From Aureococcus anophagefferens (lineage: Eukaryota > Sar > Pelagophyceae > Pelagomonadales > Pelagomonadaceae): a stretch of DNA of 64,000 nt. Positions within the stretch are counted from its first letter, which is position 1; the number at the start of each line of letters is the position of its first letter. Under the pieces are notes generated by a model. It was not told where the DNA came from. It was given only the letters and a program-made list of their open reading frames with translations, and did not search any database. Positions 1 through 9,130 of the stretch are shown piece after piece. The DNA is taken from positions 104,652-168,651 of the forward strand of contig NW_008705587.1 of NCBI RefSeq assembly GCF_000186865.1, given 5' to 3'. The position numbers and the translations under genes are program-made.

Positions 1-791
1 CGGTCGAGGTCGTCCGCGCGGCGTCGATCGCGAGCCCGACGCACTACGTCAACGTCGCGCGGCAGCGCGCCGCGGATCTCGCCGCGGCCGGCGAGCGCGT
101 GCTCTTCGCGAACCAGTTCGACAACCTCGCCAACGTCCGCGCGCACGTCACAGGCACCGCGCGCGAGATCGGGCGCCAGGCCGCCGCGCTCGGCCGGACC
201 GTCGACGCCTTCGCCATGGGCGCGGGCACGGGCGGCACCATCGCCGGCGTGTCCCTGGGCCTCGGCGACGGCCCGCGCATCTACCTCGCGGACCCGCAGG
301 GCTCGTCGCTCCACGGCCGCGTCCGGCACGGCGTCTGCTACGACGCCCGCCAGGCGGAGCGCTTCGTCGAGCGGCACCGCTACGACACGATCATGGACGG
401 CGTCGGTCTCGATCGGGTCACGGCGAACTTCCGCGCCGCGCGCGTCGACGACGCCTGCCGCGTGTCGGACGCGGACGCGCTGACGATGGCGCACTACCTC
501 CTCCGCTTCGAGGGCCTCTTCCTGGGATCGTCGTCGGCGCTCAACTGCGTCGCGGCGCTGCGCGCCGCGGCGGAGCTGCGGAAAGCGCACCCGGACCGCG
601 ACGACATCACGGTGGTGACCGTGCTCTGCGACTCGGGCCACCGCTACCTCAGCCGGTTCTGGAACCGCGCCTTCGTCGAGAAGCGCGGGCTCGAGTGGCC
701 CAGCGCCGACGCCGCGGACCTCGAGCGCGCCGCCGCCGCGCTCCTCGACCGACCGACGGACGAGCCGTCGCTGCTGCTCGGGGGGTCATAG
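1..791 (+). CDS. PLP-dependent cysteine synthase-like protein, 3' part
   Basis: Open from the first bases in the frame beginning at base 3 and ending with TAG at 789-791, so the 5' end lies outside the window. The visible 262 or so residues are the C-terminal part of a fold-type II PLP enzyme. They include ANQFDNLANVRAH, the phosphate-binding loop GAGTGGTIAG, an ADPQGS stretch, GLFLGSSSA and CDSGHRYLS. This combination fits the eukaryotic cysteine-synthase-like subfamily (yeast Mcy1-type) better than bacterial CysK; whether it makes cysteine is inference. The Schiff-base lysine would lie upstream and cannot be seen. The next gene, on the other strand, ends 43 bases away. Confidence 0.85.
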   Translation, partial: VEVVRAASIASPTHYVNVARQRAADLAAAGERVLFANQFDNLANVRAHVTGTAREIGRQAAALGRTVDAFAMGAGTGGTIAGVSLGLGDGPRIYLADPQGSSLHGRVRHGVCYDARQAERFVERHRYDTIMDGVGLDRVTANFRAARVDDACRVSDADALTMAHYLLRFEGLFLGSSSALNCVAALRAAAELRKAHPDRDDITVVTVLCDSGHRYLSRFWNRAFVEKRGLEWPSADAADLERAAAALLDRPTDEPSLLLGGS

Positions 792-834
792 TAAGCGTCG
801 ACGACTCGACCCGACCGTCGCACTCGGGGCCGGC

Positions 835-1602
835 CTAGGTGCTTACTTCGTAGTCGCGGTCGCTGCGCCAGAAGGAGAGGATGTGGGAGAAGACGTCGTC
901 GGGGATGTTGGCGTCGAGGAAGAGCCGCTCGTGTGCGGCCACGCTCGATGCACCGCGGCGGCGCAGATTCGGGAGCTCCCGGCGGAACGCCAGGAGCTCG
1001 GCGCGTGGCACAGCGATGTATTGCTTCCAGCCCCCAGCAACACGGACGTCGGCCAAGAGGTCGACCGCGGTCGATATTGCGATGGCTTCGCGCTCCATCT
1101 CTTTGGCCTGCTCATCGGTCAAATGCCAGTGTTCACCGCCGACGAAGTTGAGAAGGGACGATTCCTTGCCTCGCGCGAACGTTTCTGCATCACGTCCCTC
1201 GTCGTCGGCTGCGTCGAACGGTACACCCTGGCTCAGGAGGAGCTTGCACATGTTGCGATTGCCACGGAATGCGGCGCGGTGGAGGTGCGTCATACCTCCT
1301 ACGCTGCGCATCTTGGTGATCGGAGCTCCTCCCTCGAACAGGATTTCCGCAACGTCGCACTTTCCAAACTCGACTGCGTTGCACATCGGCGTCCATTCGG
1401 TCACTTGGTCGCCGGCGTTGACGTCCGCGCCGTGCTCCAGCAGCCATTTGACCACCGAGCAACAATTTGTTATGGTCGCATAATAGAGAACTGTCATGCG
1501 CTGCTTCGATAGTACCATGTCCACGTTGAAGAGCGGGTCCCTGGTATGCTTGTTTTCGAGCCATTCGAGGAGGTCCGCCTCAGTCTTGATGCCGGGGCCC
1601 AT
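835..1602 (-). CDS. Ankyrin-repeat protein with conserved C-terminal module
   Basis: An ankyrin-repeat protein of about 255 residues. Helical repeats are visible as TVLYYATITNCCSVVKWLL, WTPMCNAVEFGKCDVAEIL and THLHRAAFRGNRNMCKLLL. The C-terminal part (GWKQYIAVPRAELL, then IPDDVFSHILSFWRSDRD) matches the end of the two ankyrin proteins at 30.5-32.2 kb, so these three belong to one family whose tail looks F-box-like; that resemblance is inference. The first ATG in frame is at 1602; the frame is open further up to 1668 but only with non-ATG codons. It runs divergently from the gene at 1681, leaving a shared promoter of about 78 bases. A role as a substrate adaptor would be a guess. Confidence 0.8.
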   Translation of the reverse strand: MGPGIKTEADLLEWLENKHTRDPLFNVDMVLSKQRMTVLYYATITNCCSVVKWLLEHGADVNAGDQVTEWTPMCNAVEFGKCDVAEILFEGGAPITKMRSVGGMTHLHRAAFRGNRNMCKLLLSQGVPFDAADDEGRDAETFARGKESSLLNFVGGEHWHLTDEQAKEMEREAIAISTAVDLLADVRVAGGWKQYIAVPRAELLAFRRELPNLRRRGASSVAAHERLFLDANIPDDVFSHILSFWRSDRDYEVST

Positions 1603-1680
1603 GCTGCCGACCCGCGTCAACACCGCGAGTAACTCGTCACCGTGAAGTCCTGAGCCGAGTTGAGCCACAGCGAGAAGAAG

Positions 1681-2664
1681 ATGGCGAGATCAATTGTCGT
1701 CGTCGTCGCGGCGCTGCTCGCGCAACTTGCGGGAGGCCTCGCGCCGACACCGCACCAGAACCATCGCAGAACGCGCAGGCTCGCAACGCCGCCAGAAACG
1801 CAAGCGATCGCGAAACCAGAGGCCTCCGCCGACGACGCGCTGCTCATCGAATCGGCGCTCGCGTTCGCGCGGCGCACGAGCCCCGCCGACGCGGTGGACC
1901 GGGCGTCGCACCGGTCGCGGGCGGCGCAGCTCTCCGAGGAGGAGCTCCGCGCCGTGCTCGTCGGCCGCGGGATCCTCGAGGCGGCCGCGGCGGACGTTCC
2001 GGCGGGCACGCTCGCGGAGCTCCTCGGCGAGGTCCGCGCGGCCGACGAGCACCGGGCCGGCGCGCAGGCCATCGCGGCGGCCGGCCCCGCGCCGCGCGAG
2101 CCCCTGCTCGCCGCGGCCGCGGCGCCGCCGCCGCTCTCGGCCGCGGACCTGGCCGCGGGCGTCGGCGCGGACGCGGCGCGCGTCGTCGAGCGGGGCCTCG
2201 CGGCCGCCGCGGGGGTCGCGCCCGCCGGCGCCGCCGCGGACGCGGCCCGGCTCGCCGCGGACGCCGTCGCCGACGTCGCCGCGGCGCCCGCGGCGACGCT
2301 CGGGGGCTGGGCGCGCGGCGACCGCGCGGCGAGCGCCCGCGCGAGGGCGCGCGCCGTCGCCGCGAGAGTGGCGCGCAAGCGGCCCCTCGCGGCGGCGCGC
2401 GCCGGCGCCCGGGCGCTCGTCCGCGGCTCCGCGCGCGCGACGGCGACGGGCGCGCTCGACGCGATCGCCGCCGGCGCGCGCGGCGCGGCCGCCTGGGCCG
2501 GCGGCGGCGTCATCCGCCCGGACATCGTCCTCGTCGTCGTCGGCCTCGCCACGGTCATCGGCCGCGGCCGCGTCCTCCCGCCCCTCGCCGCGCTCCTCGC
2601 GCTCCGGGCCCTCTCCGCGCTCGCCGGCGGCGACGACGACGAGCGGGAGCCGAAGGCGGGCTAA
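1681..2664 (+). CDS. Alanine-rich secreted or plastid-targeted unknown
   Basis: A 327-residue protein of unrecognised family. It starts with a clear hydrophobic leader (MARSIVVVVAALLAQLAGG) followed by LAPTP and a basic, hydroxylated stretch, the layout of a heterokont bipartite plastid leader. The body is very Ala/Arg rich. One segment (LSEEELRAVLVGRGIL) resembles the short helical SAP-like units found in many algal plastid proteins. The C-terminus has two hydrophobic segments around DIVLVVVGLATVIG and LPPLAALLALRALSALAGG before an acidic tail. The start is chosen at ATG 1681 because it gives the leader; the open frame extends upstream only to a TTG. Its stop lies 17 bases from the opposing ChaC gene stop. 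Confidence 0.6.
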   Translation: MARSIVVVVAALLAQLAGGLAPTPHQNHRRTRRLATPPETQAIAKPEASADDALLIESALAFARRTSPADAVDRASHRSRAAQLSEEELRAVLVGRGILEAAAADVPAGTLAELLGEVRAADEHRAGAQAIAAAGPAPREPLLAAAAAPPPLSAADLAAGVGADAARVVERGLAAAAGVAPAGAAADAARLAADAVADVAAAPAATLGGWARGDRAASARARARAVAARVARKRPLAAARAGARALVRGSARATATGALDAIAAGARGAAAWAGGGVIRPDIVLVVVGLATVIGRGRVLPPLAALLALRALSALAGGDDDEREPKAG

Positions 2665-2680
2665 GTCGTGCATGCCATAT

Positions 2681-3298
2681 TTATGACGCCTGGAGCTCGA
2701 CGACCCGCGCCTTGAGCGCGGCCAGATACGGGTCCGTGCCCTCGAGCGCGTCGGCGAGGTTCAGCAAATAGGCCGCGTTGTCGCCGGAAGGCCCGACGGC
2801 CGTCGCGATGATCCGCGCGGCCTTGTCGACGGCCGCGGCGTCGTCGGAATCCAGCCCTTGCACGAAGTTCGGGTTGTCCCGCGTCGCCGAGTACACGAGC
2901 GCGTCGACGGCTTCGCCGTCGTCGAAAACGACGCGCGCGATCTTCCGCGTGTAGCCGCCCTTCTCCCGGAAGTCCAGGTCGTCCAGCACGGCGTCGGCGT
3001 CGGCGTCGGGCACGCGGTAGGCGACGCCGCGCGTCGTCGCCTCCGGCGCGTCCTCGAGGAGCGTGCAGACGAGGCCCGGCGCGCCGGGCACGCCGCGGTG
3101 GTCCGTCGACAGCTGCGCGAAGTAGCGCCGCCAGCCGCGGACCGCGCACGGCCGTGCGTCGTAGTCGCTCCAGCGCTCCTCGGGCCGCCAGACCAGCGAC
3201 CCGTAGCCGAAGATCCACAGCGGGTTGGGCACCTCGCAGGACGAGGCCGCGCGCGCGTTCTTGTAGACGCCGGCGGCCGCGTCCCACTCGGCAGCCAT
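2681..3298 (-). CDS. ChaC-family glutathione gamma-glutamylcyclotransferase
   Basis: A 205-residue enzyme of the ChaC family, which cleaves reduced glutathione to 5-oxoproline and Cys-Gly in the cytosol. The substrate loop FGYGSLVW lies near residue 31, and DLDFREKGGYTRK carries the family's catalytic glutamate. The GWRRYFAQLSTDHRG segment is also typical. Length and order match the eukaryotic ChaC1/2 group, and no targeting leader is visible, which suits a cytosolic enzyme. The ATG at 3298 is well placed. The role in glutathione turnover is established for the family; nothing here indicates stress regulation. Confidence 0.92.
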   Translation of the reverse strand: MAAEWDAAAGVYKNARAASSCEVPNPLWIFGYGSLVWRPEERWSDYDARPCAVRGWRRYFAQLSTDHRGVPGAPGLVCTLLEDAPEATTRGVAYRVPDADADAVLDDLDFREKGGYTRKIARVVFDDGEAVDALVYSATRDNPNFVQGLDSDDAAAVDKAARIIATAVGPSGDNAAYLLNLADALEGTDPYLAALKARVVELQAS

Positions 3299-3399
3299 GG
3301 GCCGCAGCGCCGCCGCGCACTGCGCGAAAAGCAGAATATAGCGACGCGTTGTGGTGTTGGCGTTGGCGCTGCGGCTCGAGGCGCTGCCGACGCGATTGT

Positions 3400-3478
3400 G
3401 CTCTCCAGCGCCGGAGAGCAGCGCGGCACCGCCTCCCTGATGTCAACAGGGCTTGCTCAGCTTCAGCTTTGGCTGAGC
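3400..3478. repeat. Two perfect short hairpins upstream of ChaC
   Basis: Two perfect inverted repeats lie in the spacer upstream of ChaC. GCTCTCC at 3400-3406 pairs with GGAGAGC at 3413-3419 over a 6-base loop. GCTCAGC at 3455-3461 pairs with GCTGAGC at 3472-3478 over a 10-base loop. They could fold in a 5' UTR or be operator-like sites; function is unknown. The rest of 3299-3552 shows nothing recognisable. Confidence 0.4.
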
Positions 3479-3552
3479 CGAGCCTAGGAATTTTCTTGCT
3501 CGGTTCCGGCGCGCGCGCCGCCAGCTTGTGCGCTAAGTCGATCGCCGCGCAA

Positions 3553-4086
3553 ATGCGCACTCTGAGCGGCTCTCGCGCGCGCTGCGCGCACGATTTGATC
3601 GCCGCGTCGATCGGCGCACGAGCTGCGCGTCACCGTGCTTGCCGCAGTGCTGAGCTTCTTCGCGACGTCGAGGACGCCTGTCCCAGCAGCGCGTGGTCGT
3701 CGGTGCCGACGGACGCGAAGACCGCGAGCGAGACGGGCGCGAGGGCCGAGAGGGCCTCCTTCGCCTCGCCCTCGTCGATCGTGGCCGGGACCTCGATGGG
3801 CGCGTTCTACTCTTCCCGGCGCGCGGGCAAGTCGCGCCTGGACGCGTCGCTCGTCGCCATCGACGTCGTGCTCGAGGTGTCCCTGGTGGATGAAGAAAGC
3901 CACGCGAAGTTCAAGAGCTCGCTCGAGGCGTCGCTCCGCTGGGAGCAGCGCCTCGTGGTCTGCGCACGCGCGCGCGCCGTCGTGCTCGTGCGGGACTCCG
4001 TCGATGTCGTCCTCTCGACCTTCGACTGCCACGCGCGGCCCCCGGCGCCCGAGGCCTGGCGCGGCGACCTCTTCGCGGACGAGTAG
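3553..4086 (+). CDS. Hypothetical protein, weakly supported
   Basis: An open frame of 177 codons from ATG 3553 to TAG 4084-4086. I do not recognise a family. The second half reads like coding sequence by third-position GC and by composition (LVAIDVVLEVSLVDEESHAKF, then LRWEQRLVVCARARAVVLV), whereas the first half is Arg/Ala/Ser rich and may be untranslated. A later ATG at 3796 (MGAFYSSRRAGKS) would give a shorter, more convincing protein. It lies on the same strand as, and 84 bases before, the plastid TrpD gene, so it could also be part of that gene's leader region. Confidence 0.3.
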   Translation: MRTLSGSRARCAHDLIAASIGARAARHRACRSAELLRDVEDACPSSAWSSVPTDAKTASETGARAERASFASPSSIVAGTSMGAFYSSRRAGKSRLDASLVAIDVVLEVSLVDEESHAKFKSSLEASLRWEQRLVVCARARAVVLVRDSVDVVLSTFDCHARPPAPEAWRGDLFADE

Positions 4087-4170
4087 TCGGGCGCCGCCAC
4101 CTTGGACTCGCGCGCGCGCGCGGACGGAGCCCCGGCTGATCGCCCTGGCCGAGCTGAAGCGCCGCGCAAC

Positions 4171-5364
4171 ATGGCTGGCTCGCAGCGCAGTGTTGCTGCC
4201 CTGCTCTGGGCGCTCGTCGCAACGACCGCGCGCGCGCTCGCGCCGCCGCGGAGCGGTCGCGCCGCGCCGCCGCGCCGCACTTCCGTCGCGGTCCGCGGGA
4301 CGCTCAAGCCCTACCTGTCGACGCTCATCGGCGGCGACGGCCTCAGCTTCGAGGAGTCGCGGAGCCTCTTCGGCGCCTTCTTCGACGGCACGGCGGCGCC
4401 CGAGGAGGTCGCCGCCGTGCTCTGCTGCCTGCGCCAGAAGGGCGAGTCCTTCGAGGAGGTCGCGGGCGCGGCGACGGCGATGCGCGACGCGTGCGTCCGC
4501 GTCGACGCGCCCGGCACGCTGCTCGACATCGTCGGCACGGGCGGCGACGGCGCCTGCACGATCAACCTGTCGACGTGCAGCGCCATCCTCGCCGCGGCCT
4601 GCGGCGCCAAGGTCACGAAGTGCGGCAACCGATCCGTGAGCTCCGCGTGCGGGGCCGCCGACGTCTTGGAGGCGCTGGGCCTCGACCTCGAGCTCGAGCT
4701 CGACGACGTCGCGTCCTGCATCGAGGACGTGGGCCTGGGCTTCCTCTACGCGCCGAAGAACCACCCGGCCATGCGCTTCGTCGCGCCCGTGCGCAAGGCG
4801 CTCGGCGTGCGGACCGCGTTCAACCTCCTCGGCCCCCTGACGAACGCGGCGTCCGCGCAGCGCGTCGTCATCGGCGTCTTCGACGAGGCGCTCGTGGAGC
4901 TGCTGGGCGCGGCCTTGGAGCGCATCGGCGTCGTCGACCACGCCGTCGTCATCCACGGCGTCGGGCTGGACGAGCTGAGCCCGCTCGGGCCCTGCACGGT
5001 CAAGGAGCTCAAGCGCGACGGCGACGGCTACGCCTCGTCGACGTGGACGCTGGACCCGTTGGACTACGGCATGCCCCGCTGCACGCTCGCGGACCTCGTC
5101 GGCGGCGGGCCCGACTTCAACCAGCGCGCGTTGCGCCGGTGCCTCGCGGCGGACCCGGCGTCGATCCCGCTCGGCGAGGAGACGACGCTCGACGACGCCG
5201 CCTGCCGCGACGCCATCGCCCTCAACGCGGGCATGGGGCTCTACGTCTACGGCGCCGCGCCGGACCTGAAGGCCGGCATCGCGCTCGCGAAGGACGGCCT
5301 CGCGTCCGGCGCGGGCCTCGCGAAGCTCGACGCCTGGATCGCCAAGACCAAGTCCTACGCCTAG
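4171..5364 (+). CDS. trpD: Anthranilate phosphoribosyltransferase, plastid-targeted
   Basis: A 397-residue enzyme that joins anthranilate to PRPP in tryptophan synthesis. All family hallmarks are present: VGTGGDG (PRPP loop, about residue 112), CGNRSVSSACGAADVLEALG, AFNLLGPLTNAA and HGVGLDELSPLG. The first 45 residues (MAGSQRSVAALLWALVATTA, then RALAPPRSGRAAPPRR) form a signal-plus-transit leader, so import into the complex plastid is expected. ATG 4171 is preferred over the upstream TTG-initiated extension because it starts this leader. It stands alone and is not fused to other Trp enzymes. Its stop lies 25 bases from the opposing aldo/keto reductase gene. Confidence 0.96.
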   Translation: MAGSQRSVAALLWALVATTARALAPPRSGRAAPPRRTSVAVRGTLKPYLSTLIGGDGLSFEESRSLFGAFFDGTAAPEEVAAVLCCLRQKGESFEEVAGAATAMRDACVRVDAPGTLLDIVGTGGDGACTINLSTCSAILAAACGAKVTKCGNRSVSSACGAADVLEALGLDLELELDDVASCIEDVGLGFLYAPKNHPAMRFVAPVRKALGVRTAFNLLGPLTNAASAQRVVIGVFDEALVELLGAALERIGVVDHAVVIHGVGLDELSPLGPCTVKELKRDGDGYASSTWTLDPLDYGMPRCTLADLVGGGPDFNQRALRRCLAADPASIPLGEETTLDDAACRDAIALNAGMGLYVYGAAPDLKAGIALAKDGLASGAGLAKLDAWIAKTKSYA

Positions 5365-5389
5365 GCGAAGAGCGGTACGTCTAAAAACA

Positions 5390-6795
5390 TTACAGCTCCT
5401 CCTCCTCCGGGTCCGCGATGGCGAACGCCTGGGTCCCGCCCGGCCGCGCGGCGACCTCGAGGACCGCGAGCGGCGCGGCGCCCGGCGACCGCCGGAGCCG
5501 CGCGACGAAGACGTGGCCCGCGAAGGTCGAGATGTCCGTGGACCCCTGGGGCTCCAGGAGGCCGACCTTGGTCTCCGCGCCGCCCGGGCTCCGCCAGAAG
5601 AGCTCGACGGCCTCGTCGCCGAGATTCGCGAACGACGCGGCGACGGGCGCGTCGGCCGGCGGCGGCTCCGTCGTCCCGTCCAGCGCGTCGACGCGGGCGA
5701 GGTCCGCCGCCGACAGGCAGAGCTGGAGCGCGCCGCCGACGTAGGTCCGCGCGTTCGCGGCGATGTGCGCCGGCGACGACGACCGGGGGATGACGACGGC
5801 GCCGCGCTGCACGGCCCAGCTCAGCGCGACGGCCGCCGCGGAGGCGCCCGACGGCGCGCCGATGGCCCGGAGCGTCGGCGACGCGAGCACCGGGTTCCCG
5901 CGCCGCTGCATCTCCCACTGCGTGCCTGGGCAGGAAAAGGGTGCGAAATTCCCAACTGCAAAGGCTCCTATCTCGGTCGTTTTCCGCTCGTTTCGGCTGA
6001 TTTTTGGACGAGCGATCATCTCTCGGAGCGCTCTCGAAGCGTGGGTGCTGTTTCCGAAACGCGCGCAGGCGGAACACTCACGTTGAAGCGACGTTGAATC
6101 ACCCTTTTCCTGCCCTGCTGCGTGCCCAACGTGCTGTACGACATGAAGACGACGCCCGCGCGCTCCGCCGCGGCCCGGAGCGGTTTCTCGGCGTGGAAGG
6201 GGTCCATCCAGGTCTGGAAGACGTGGGGCTTCACCTTCGCGAAGTTGAGCAGCTCCCTGAACTCGGCGTCGCGGAAGTTCGACGCGCCGACGGCCTTCAC
6301 GGCGCCGGCGGCGTACGCGGCCTCCATCGCGCGCCACGAGTCGCGCCAGTCGCCCTCGACCCGTTTCTGCCAGCCCTTGCCGCAGAGGCCGTCCCAGCAG
6401 CTCGGGTAGTGCTGGAGGAAGACGTCGACGTAGCCGCCGAAGCGCGCCGCGGACGCGGCGATCTTCGCGGCCGCGGAGTTCGCGCCGTGGTCGCGCGGGT
6501 GCATCTTCGTCACGATCACGACGTCGCTCCGCGGCACGCCGCTCCGCGCGAGGCCCTCGGCGACGGCGGCCTCGTCGTACCACTCCGCGGCCTGGGCCGT
6601 GTCGAGGAGCCGCGCGCCGGCGCGCAGCGCCGCCTCGACGCTCGCCGCCGTCGCGCGGCCGGCGCAGCCGTAGCCGACGCGCGGCATCTCGACGCCGTTG
6701 GACAGCGTCACGTTGGGACTCGTGCAGATGTCTTCCGATGCCATCGCGGCGACGACGGCGCACGACGCGGCGAGCAGGCGAGAGCCTGCGCCCAT
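5390..6795 (-). CDS. Secreted aldo/keto reductase fused to VHL-like beta domain (2 exons)
   Basis: Exon 1 is 6795-6126 and exon 2 is 5925-5390; the 200-nt intron between is introner copy A1. Splicing as GC-AG gives 401 residues and restores YSTLGTQWEMQRR. A hydrophobic leader (MGAGSRLLAASCAVVAAMAS) suggests secretion or the ER. The reductase part shows LLDTAQAAEWYDE (Asp and Tyr), IVTKMHP (Lys) and FLQHYPS (His), the aldo/keto reductase catalytic tetrad, plus GASNF and IPRSSSPAH for NADPH binding. From about residue 320, FANLGDEAVELFW, GLLEPQGS and TFAGHVFVAR match the pattern of the von Hippel-Lindau beta domain. The fusion and its function are inference. The substrate is unknown. Confidence 0.88.
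5926..6117 (-). mobile_element. Introner element family A, copy A1 (acts as intron)
   Basis: 192 bp bounded by 8-bp direct repeats CTGCGTGC (plus strand) at 5918-5925 and 6118-6125. In the transcript sense the repeat reads GCACGCAG; the first copy supplies the GC donor and the element ends in CCTGCCCAG, supplying AG. The ends are inverted repeats (CAGGGCAGGAAAAGGGTG against its reverse complement, with one difference at the second base). Removing element plus one repeat joins the two reductase exons in phase 1. No open frame or transposase fits in this length, so it is non-autonomous. Internal core at 5994-6011. Confidence 0.93.
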
Positions 6796-6959
6796 CGGAT
6801 TTTGGCAAAAGATAAAAAAAAGCGCTTGTGGCAAAATCAAAGCAGGCAAGACGACGATGGGTCGAGCCCTGGCCGCGCCGCCGTGAGCGTCGAGCGTCGT
6901 CGCGCAGTCCTCGCACGCGCCGCGCGCGCCGCCGCGGCGGGCGGCGCACAACCGCACCG

Positions 6960-8662
6960 ATGGCGGCGTGCGCCGGCGCGTCCGGCGCCGGGCGGCCGCT
7001 GGTCATGATGGCCGTGCTCGGCGTGCTCTGGGGCGGCGCCTGCTTCGGGTTCAACGGCATCAAGCGCGTGCTGCTCATCGAGGGCCTCTTCCTCGACGCC
7101 TGCGACGGCGGCGAGGCGCGCTGCGGCGCCCAGCTCGACCGCCTCGACTTCGCGTGGACGTTCAGCTCGAGCATGCTCAACGTCTTCGCGATCGTCAACG
7201 GCTGCGCGATCGACGCGCTGGGCCTGCGGCGCGTCTGCTTCCTGAGCGGCGGCCTGCTGGGTTTAGGCGCGGTGTGCTTCGGCCTCGTCGTGACGCGCGC
7301 GCGGCTCGAGTACCTGCTCGCGTACGCGTACTTCGCGCTCGTCGAATCGGGCATGCTCCTGAGCTTCGGGGGCCTGTCGCTCCAGGGCGCGGAGGGGTCC
7401 GTCGCGCTCTGCGGCCGCGTCTTCGACGTCAAGGTCGTCGCGGCGCCGGTCATGGAGACGGCCTTCGCGCTCGGGACGCTCGTGTTCCCGCTGCTCGGGC
7501 TCGCGTACGACGCAGGGCAGCAAAAGAGAGCGAAGTTCCCAACTTCAAAGGCTCATATCTCGGCCGTTTTCCACTCGTTTCGGCTGATTTTTGGACGAGC
7601 GATCATCTCTCGGAACGGTCTCGAAGCGTGGATGCTTTTTCCGGAACGCGCGCGCGCGGAACACTCACGTTGAAGCGACGTTGAATCACCCTTGTGCTGC
7701 CCAGGTACGACGCCGCGCCGTCGCTCGGCGTCGCGGGGCTCCACTGCGTCTACTTCGGGTGCTGCGCGGCGCTCATCGCGGCCTGCGGCTGCGCCGTGGC
7801 GCCGCGGCCCCTGCGGCGGCCCGCGCGCGACGTCGCCGCGGCGCTGGACCGGCGCGCGCTCTGCTTCGTCCTCGCGGCGAGCCTCGCCGTCGGCGCGAAC
7901 ATCACGCAGCAGGGCTACTACGTGGCGACGTTCAGCGAGCAGGCGGCCTGGCACGGCCGGCCCGAGACCCTCGGGGCGCTACTGGACTGGGGCTTCCCGG
8001 CCCTCGCGCTGCCGTCGCTCGTCGTCGTCGCGCGCCTGGAGGAGCGGTGGCACGACGGCGGCTTCGAGCGGACGTGCGGCCACGGCTACGCCGCGCTGGC
8101 GCTCGCCCAGGTCATCTGGGGCGTGTTGAGCGCCGCGCGCGACTGGCGGTTGCAGATCGGCGCCGTCGCGCTCTTCGTGCCCGCGCGGCTCCTCGGGTTC
8201 GTGCACCTCTACGAGTCCGTGGGCTTCTTCTTCCCGCCGGAGCACTTCGGCGTCGTCGCGGGCACGTGCGCGTCCGTCGGCGGCCTGGCCGCCGCCGTCG
8301 CGTCGGAGTGCCTGAAGCGGTGGCTCCACGCGTCGGGCGGCGACCCGCGGCGGCCGAACCTGGCCCTCGCGGCCGCGCTCGCGGCGCTGAACCTGGCCGC
8401 GGGCGCCGCGGCGCCGCGCGCGCGGCTCGGGCGCCGCGGCGCCGCGGCGTCGCCGCGGACGCCGGTCTACAACCCGGTGCACTTCGACGACGACGGGCCC
8501 GGCTCCAAGGACGCGGGCCTCGAGCTCGCGGACGCCGTCGCGCGGAGCCCCGCGGCCGCGGCGCCGACGCCCGTCGCCGCGCTCGACTTCGGCGAATCGG
8601 CGCCGGCGCGGGACTCGGCCGTCGCGTCCTACGCCGACGAGTCGGAGCTCTACGAGTTATGA
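6960..8662 (+). CDS. MFS-type membrane carrier (2 exons)
   Basis: Exon 1 is 6960-7504 and exon 2 is 7705-8662; introner copy A2 forms the 200-nt GT-AG intron. The spliced protein has 500 residues and reads LLGLAYDAAPSLGVAGL across the junction. Around ten to twelve hydrophobic segments are visible, beginning with LVMMAVLGVLWGGACFGFNG. The pattern resembles the SLC43/nodulin-like branch of the major facilitator superfamily (a first loop with paired acidic and Cys residues, GLRRVCFLSGGLLGLG after TM3), but no substrate can be assigned. The last 90 residues are a soluble acidic tail. ATG 6960 is the first in frame after stops and begins just before TM1. Confidence 0.85.
7513..7704 (+). mobile_element. 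Introner element family A, copy A2 (opposite splicing orientation)
   Basis: 192 bp between 8-bp duplications GTACGACG at 7505-7512 and 7705-7712. The left duplication supplies the GT donor and the element ends GCTGCCCAG. Excision is exact and in phase 2. Internally it runs in the same plus-strand direction as A1, A3 and A4, but here the host gene is on the plus strand, so relative to transcription it is inverted. Its left end is CAGGGCAGC and its right end GCTGCCCAG, so the acceptor-type terminus lies on the other side compared with A1. Confidence 0.93.
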
Positions 8663-8673
8663 CCCGGGGTCGC

Positions 8674-8973
8674 CTAGTCCTGGCGCTCCGCGTCCTGGGG
8701 CTCGAGGCTGTGGGACACGTAGACCGTGTCGCCGTCGTTGAGCACCTCGCGGACGACCGCGCCGGGGTCGAGCTCGACGCCGTCGGCCTTGGTGATCTTC
8801 GTCGGCACGCCGAGCTGCTTCCAGCCCTGGTAGGTCTTGTCGTCGTAGCGCGCGATGCCCACGTGCCCGAGCCACTTGACGCGCTGCGTCGCCGCGCCGC
8901 AGCTCACCTTGATGCACTTGTCGCGCACGACGACGTCGAGCATCCAGCTCTCCGTCTCCTCGAGCGCGCTCAT
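8674..8973 (-). CDS. Small protein, possible ubiquitin-like fold
   Basis: A 99-residue protein starting at ATG 8973, not recognised with certainty. The alternation of short hydrophobic strands (WMLDVVVRDKCIKVSCG, VGIARYD), a central WKQLGVPTKI and a closing VLNDGDTVYVSH resembles a ubiquitin-like or doublecortin-like beta-grasp domain standing alone; this is inference from pattern. Composition and third-position GC are those of genuine genes here. Its stop is 11 bases from the stop of the MFS carrier on the other strand. Confidence 0.6.
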   Translation of the reverse strand: MSALEETESWMLDVVVRDKCIKVSCGAATQRVKWLGHVGIARYDDKTYQGWKQLGVPTKITKADGVELDPGAVVREVLNDGDTVYVSHSLEPQDAERQD

Positions 8974-9130
8974 CGCCGGCCCGGAGCGGCGCCGTGCCGG
9001 AACGCGCGCCGCCGCCGCGTGCCCGGCGCGGTGGGGCTGGACGACGCCGACCGCTGCGCGCGGGGCTGCCCTCGGGCGGCTTCAACGACGCTGCTCGATG
9101 CACTGCAACTAGGCGATCCATACTGCTTCG

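Noticed and set aside
5390..7453. A continuous minus-strand frame of 687 codons running through the reductase and the MFS gene
   Set aside because: Only its last 180 codons are real (reductase exon 2). The upstream part is antisense to the MFS gene and passes through both introner copies, which happen to lack stops in that frame.
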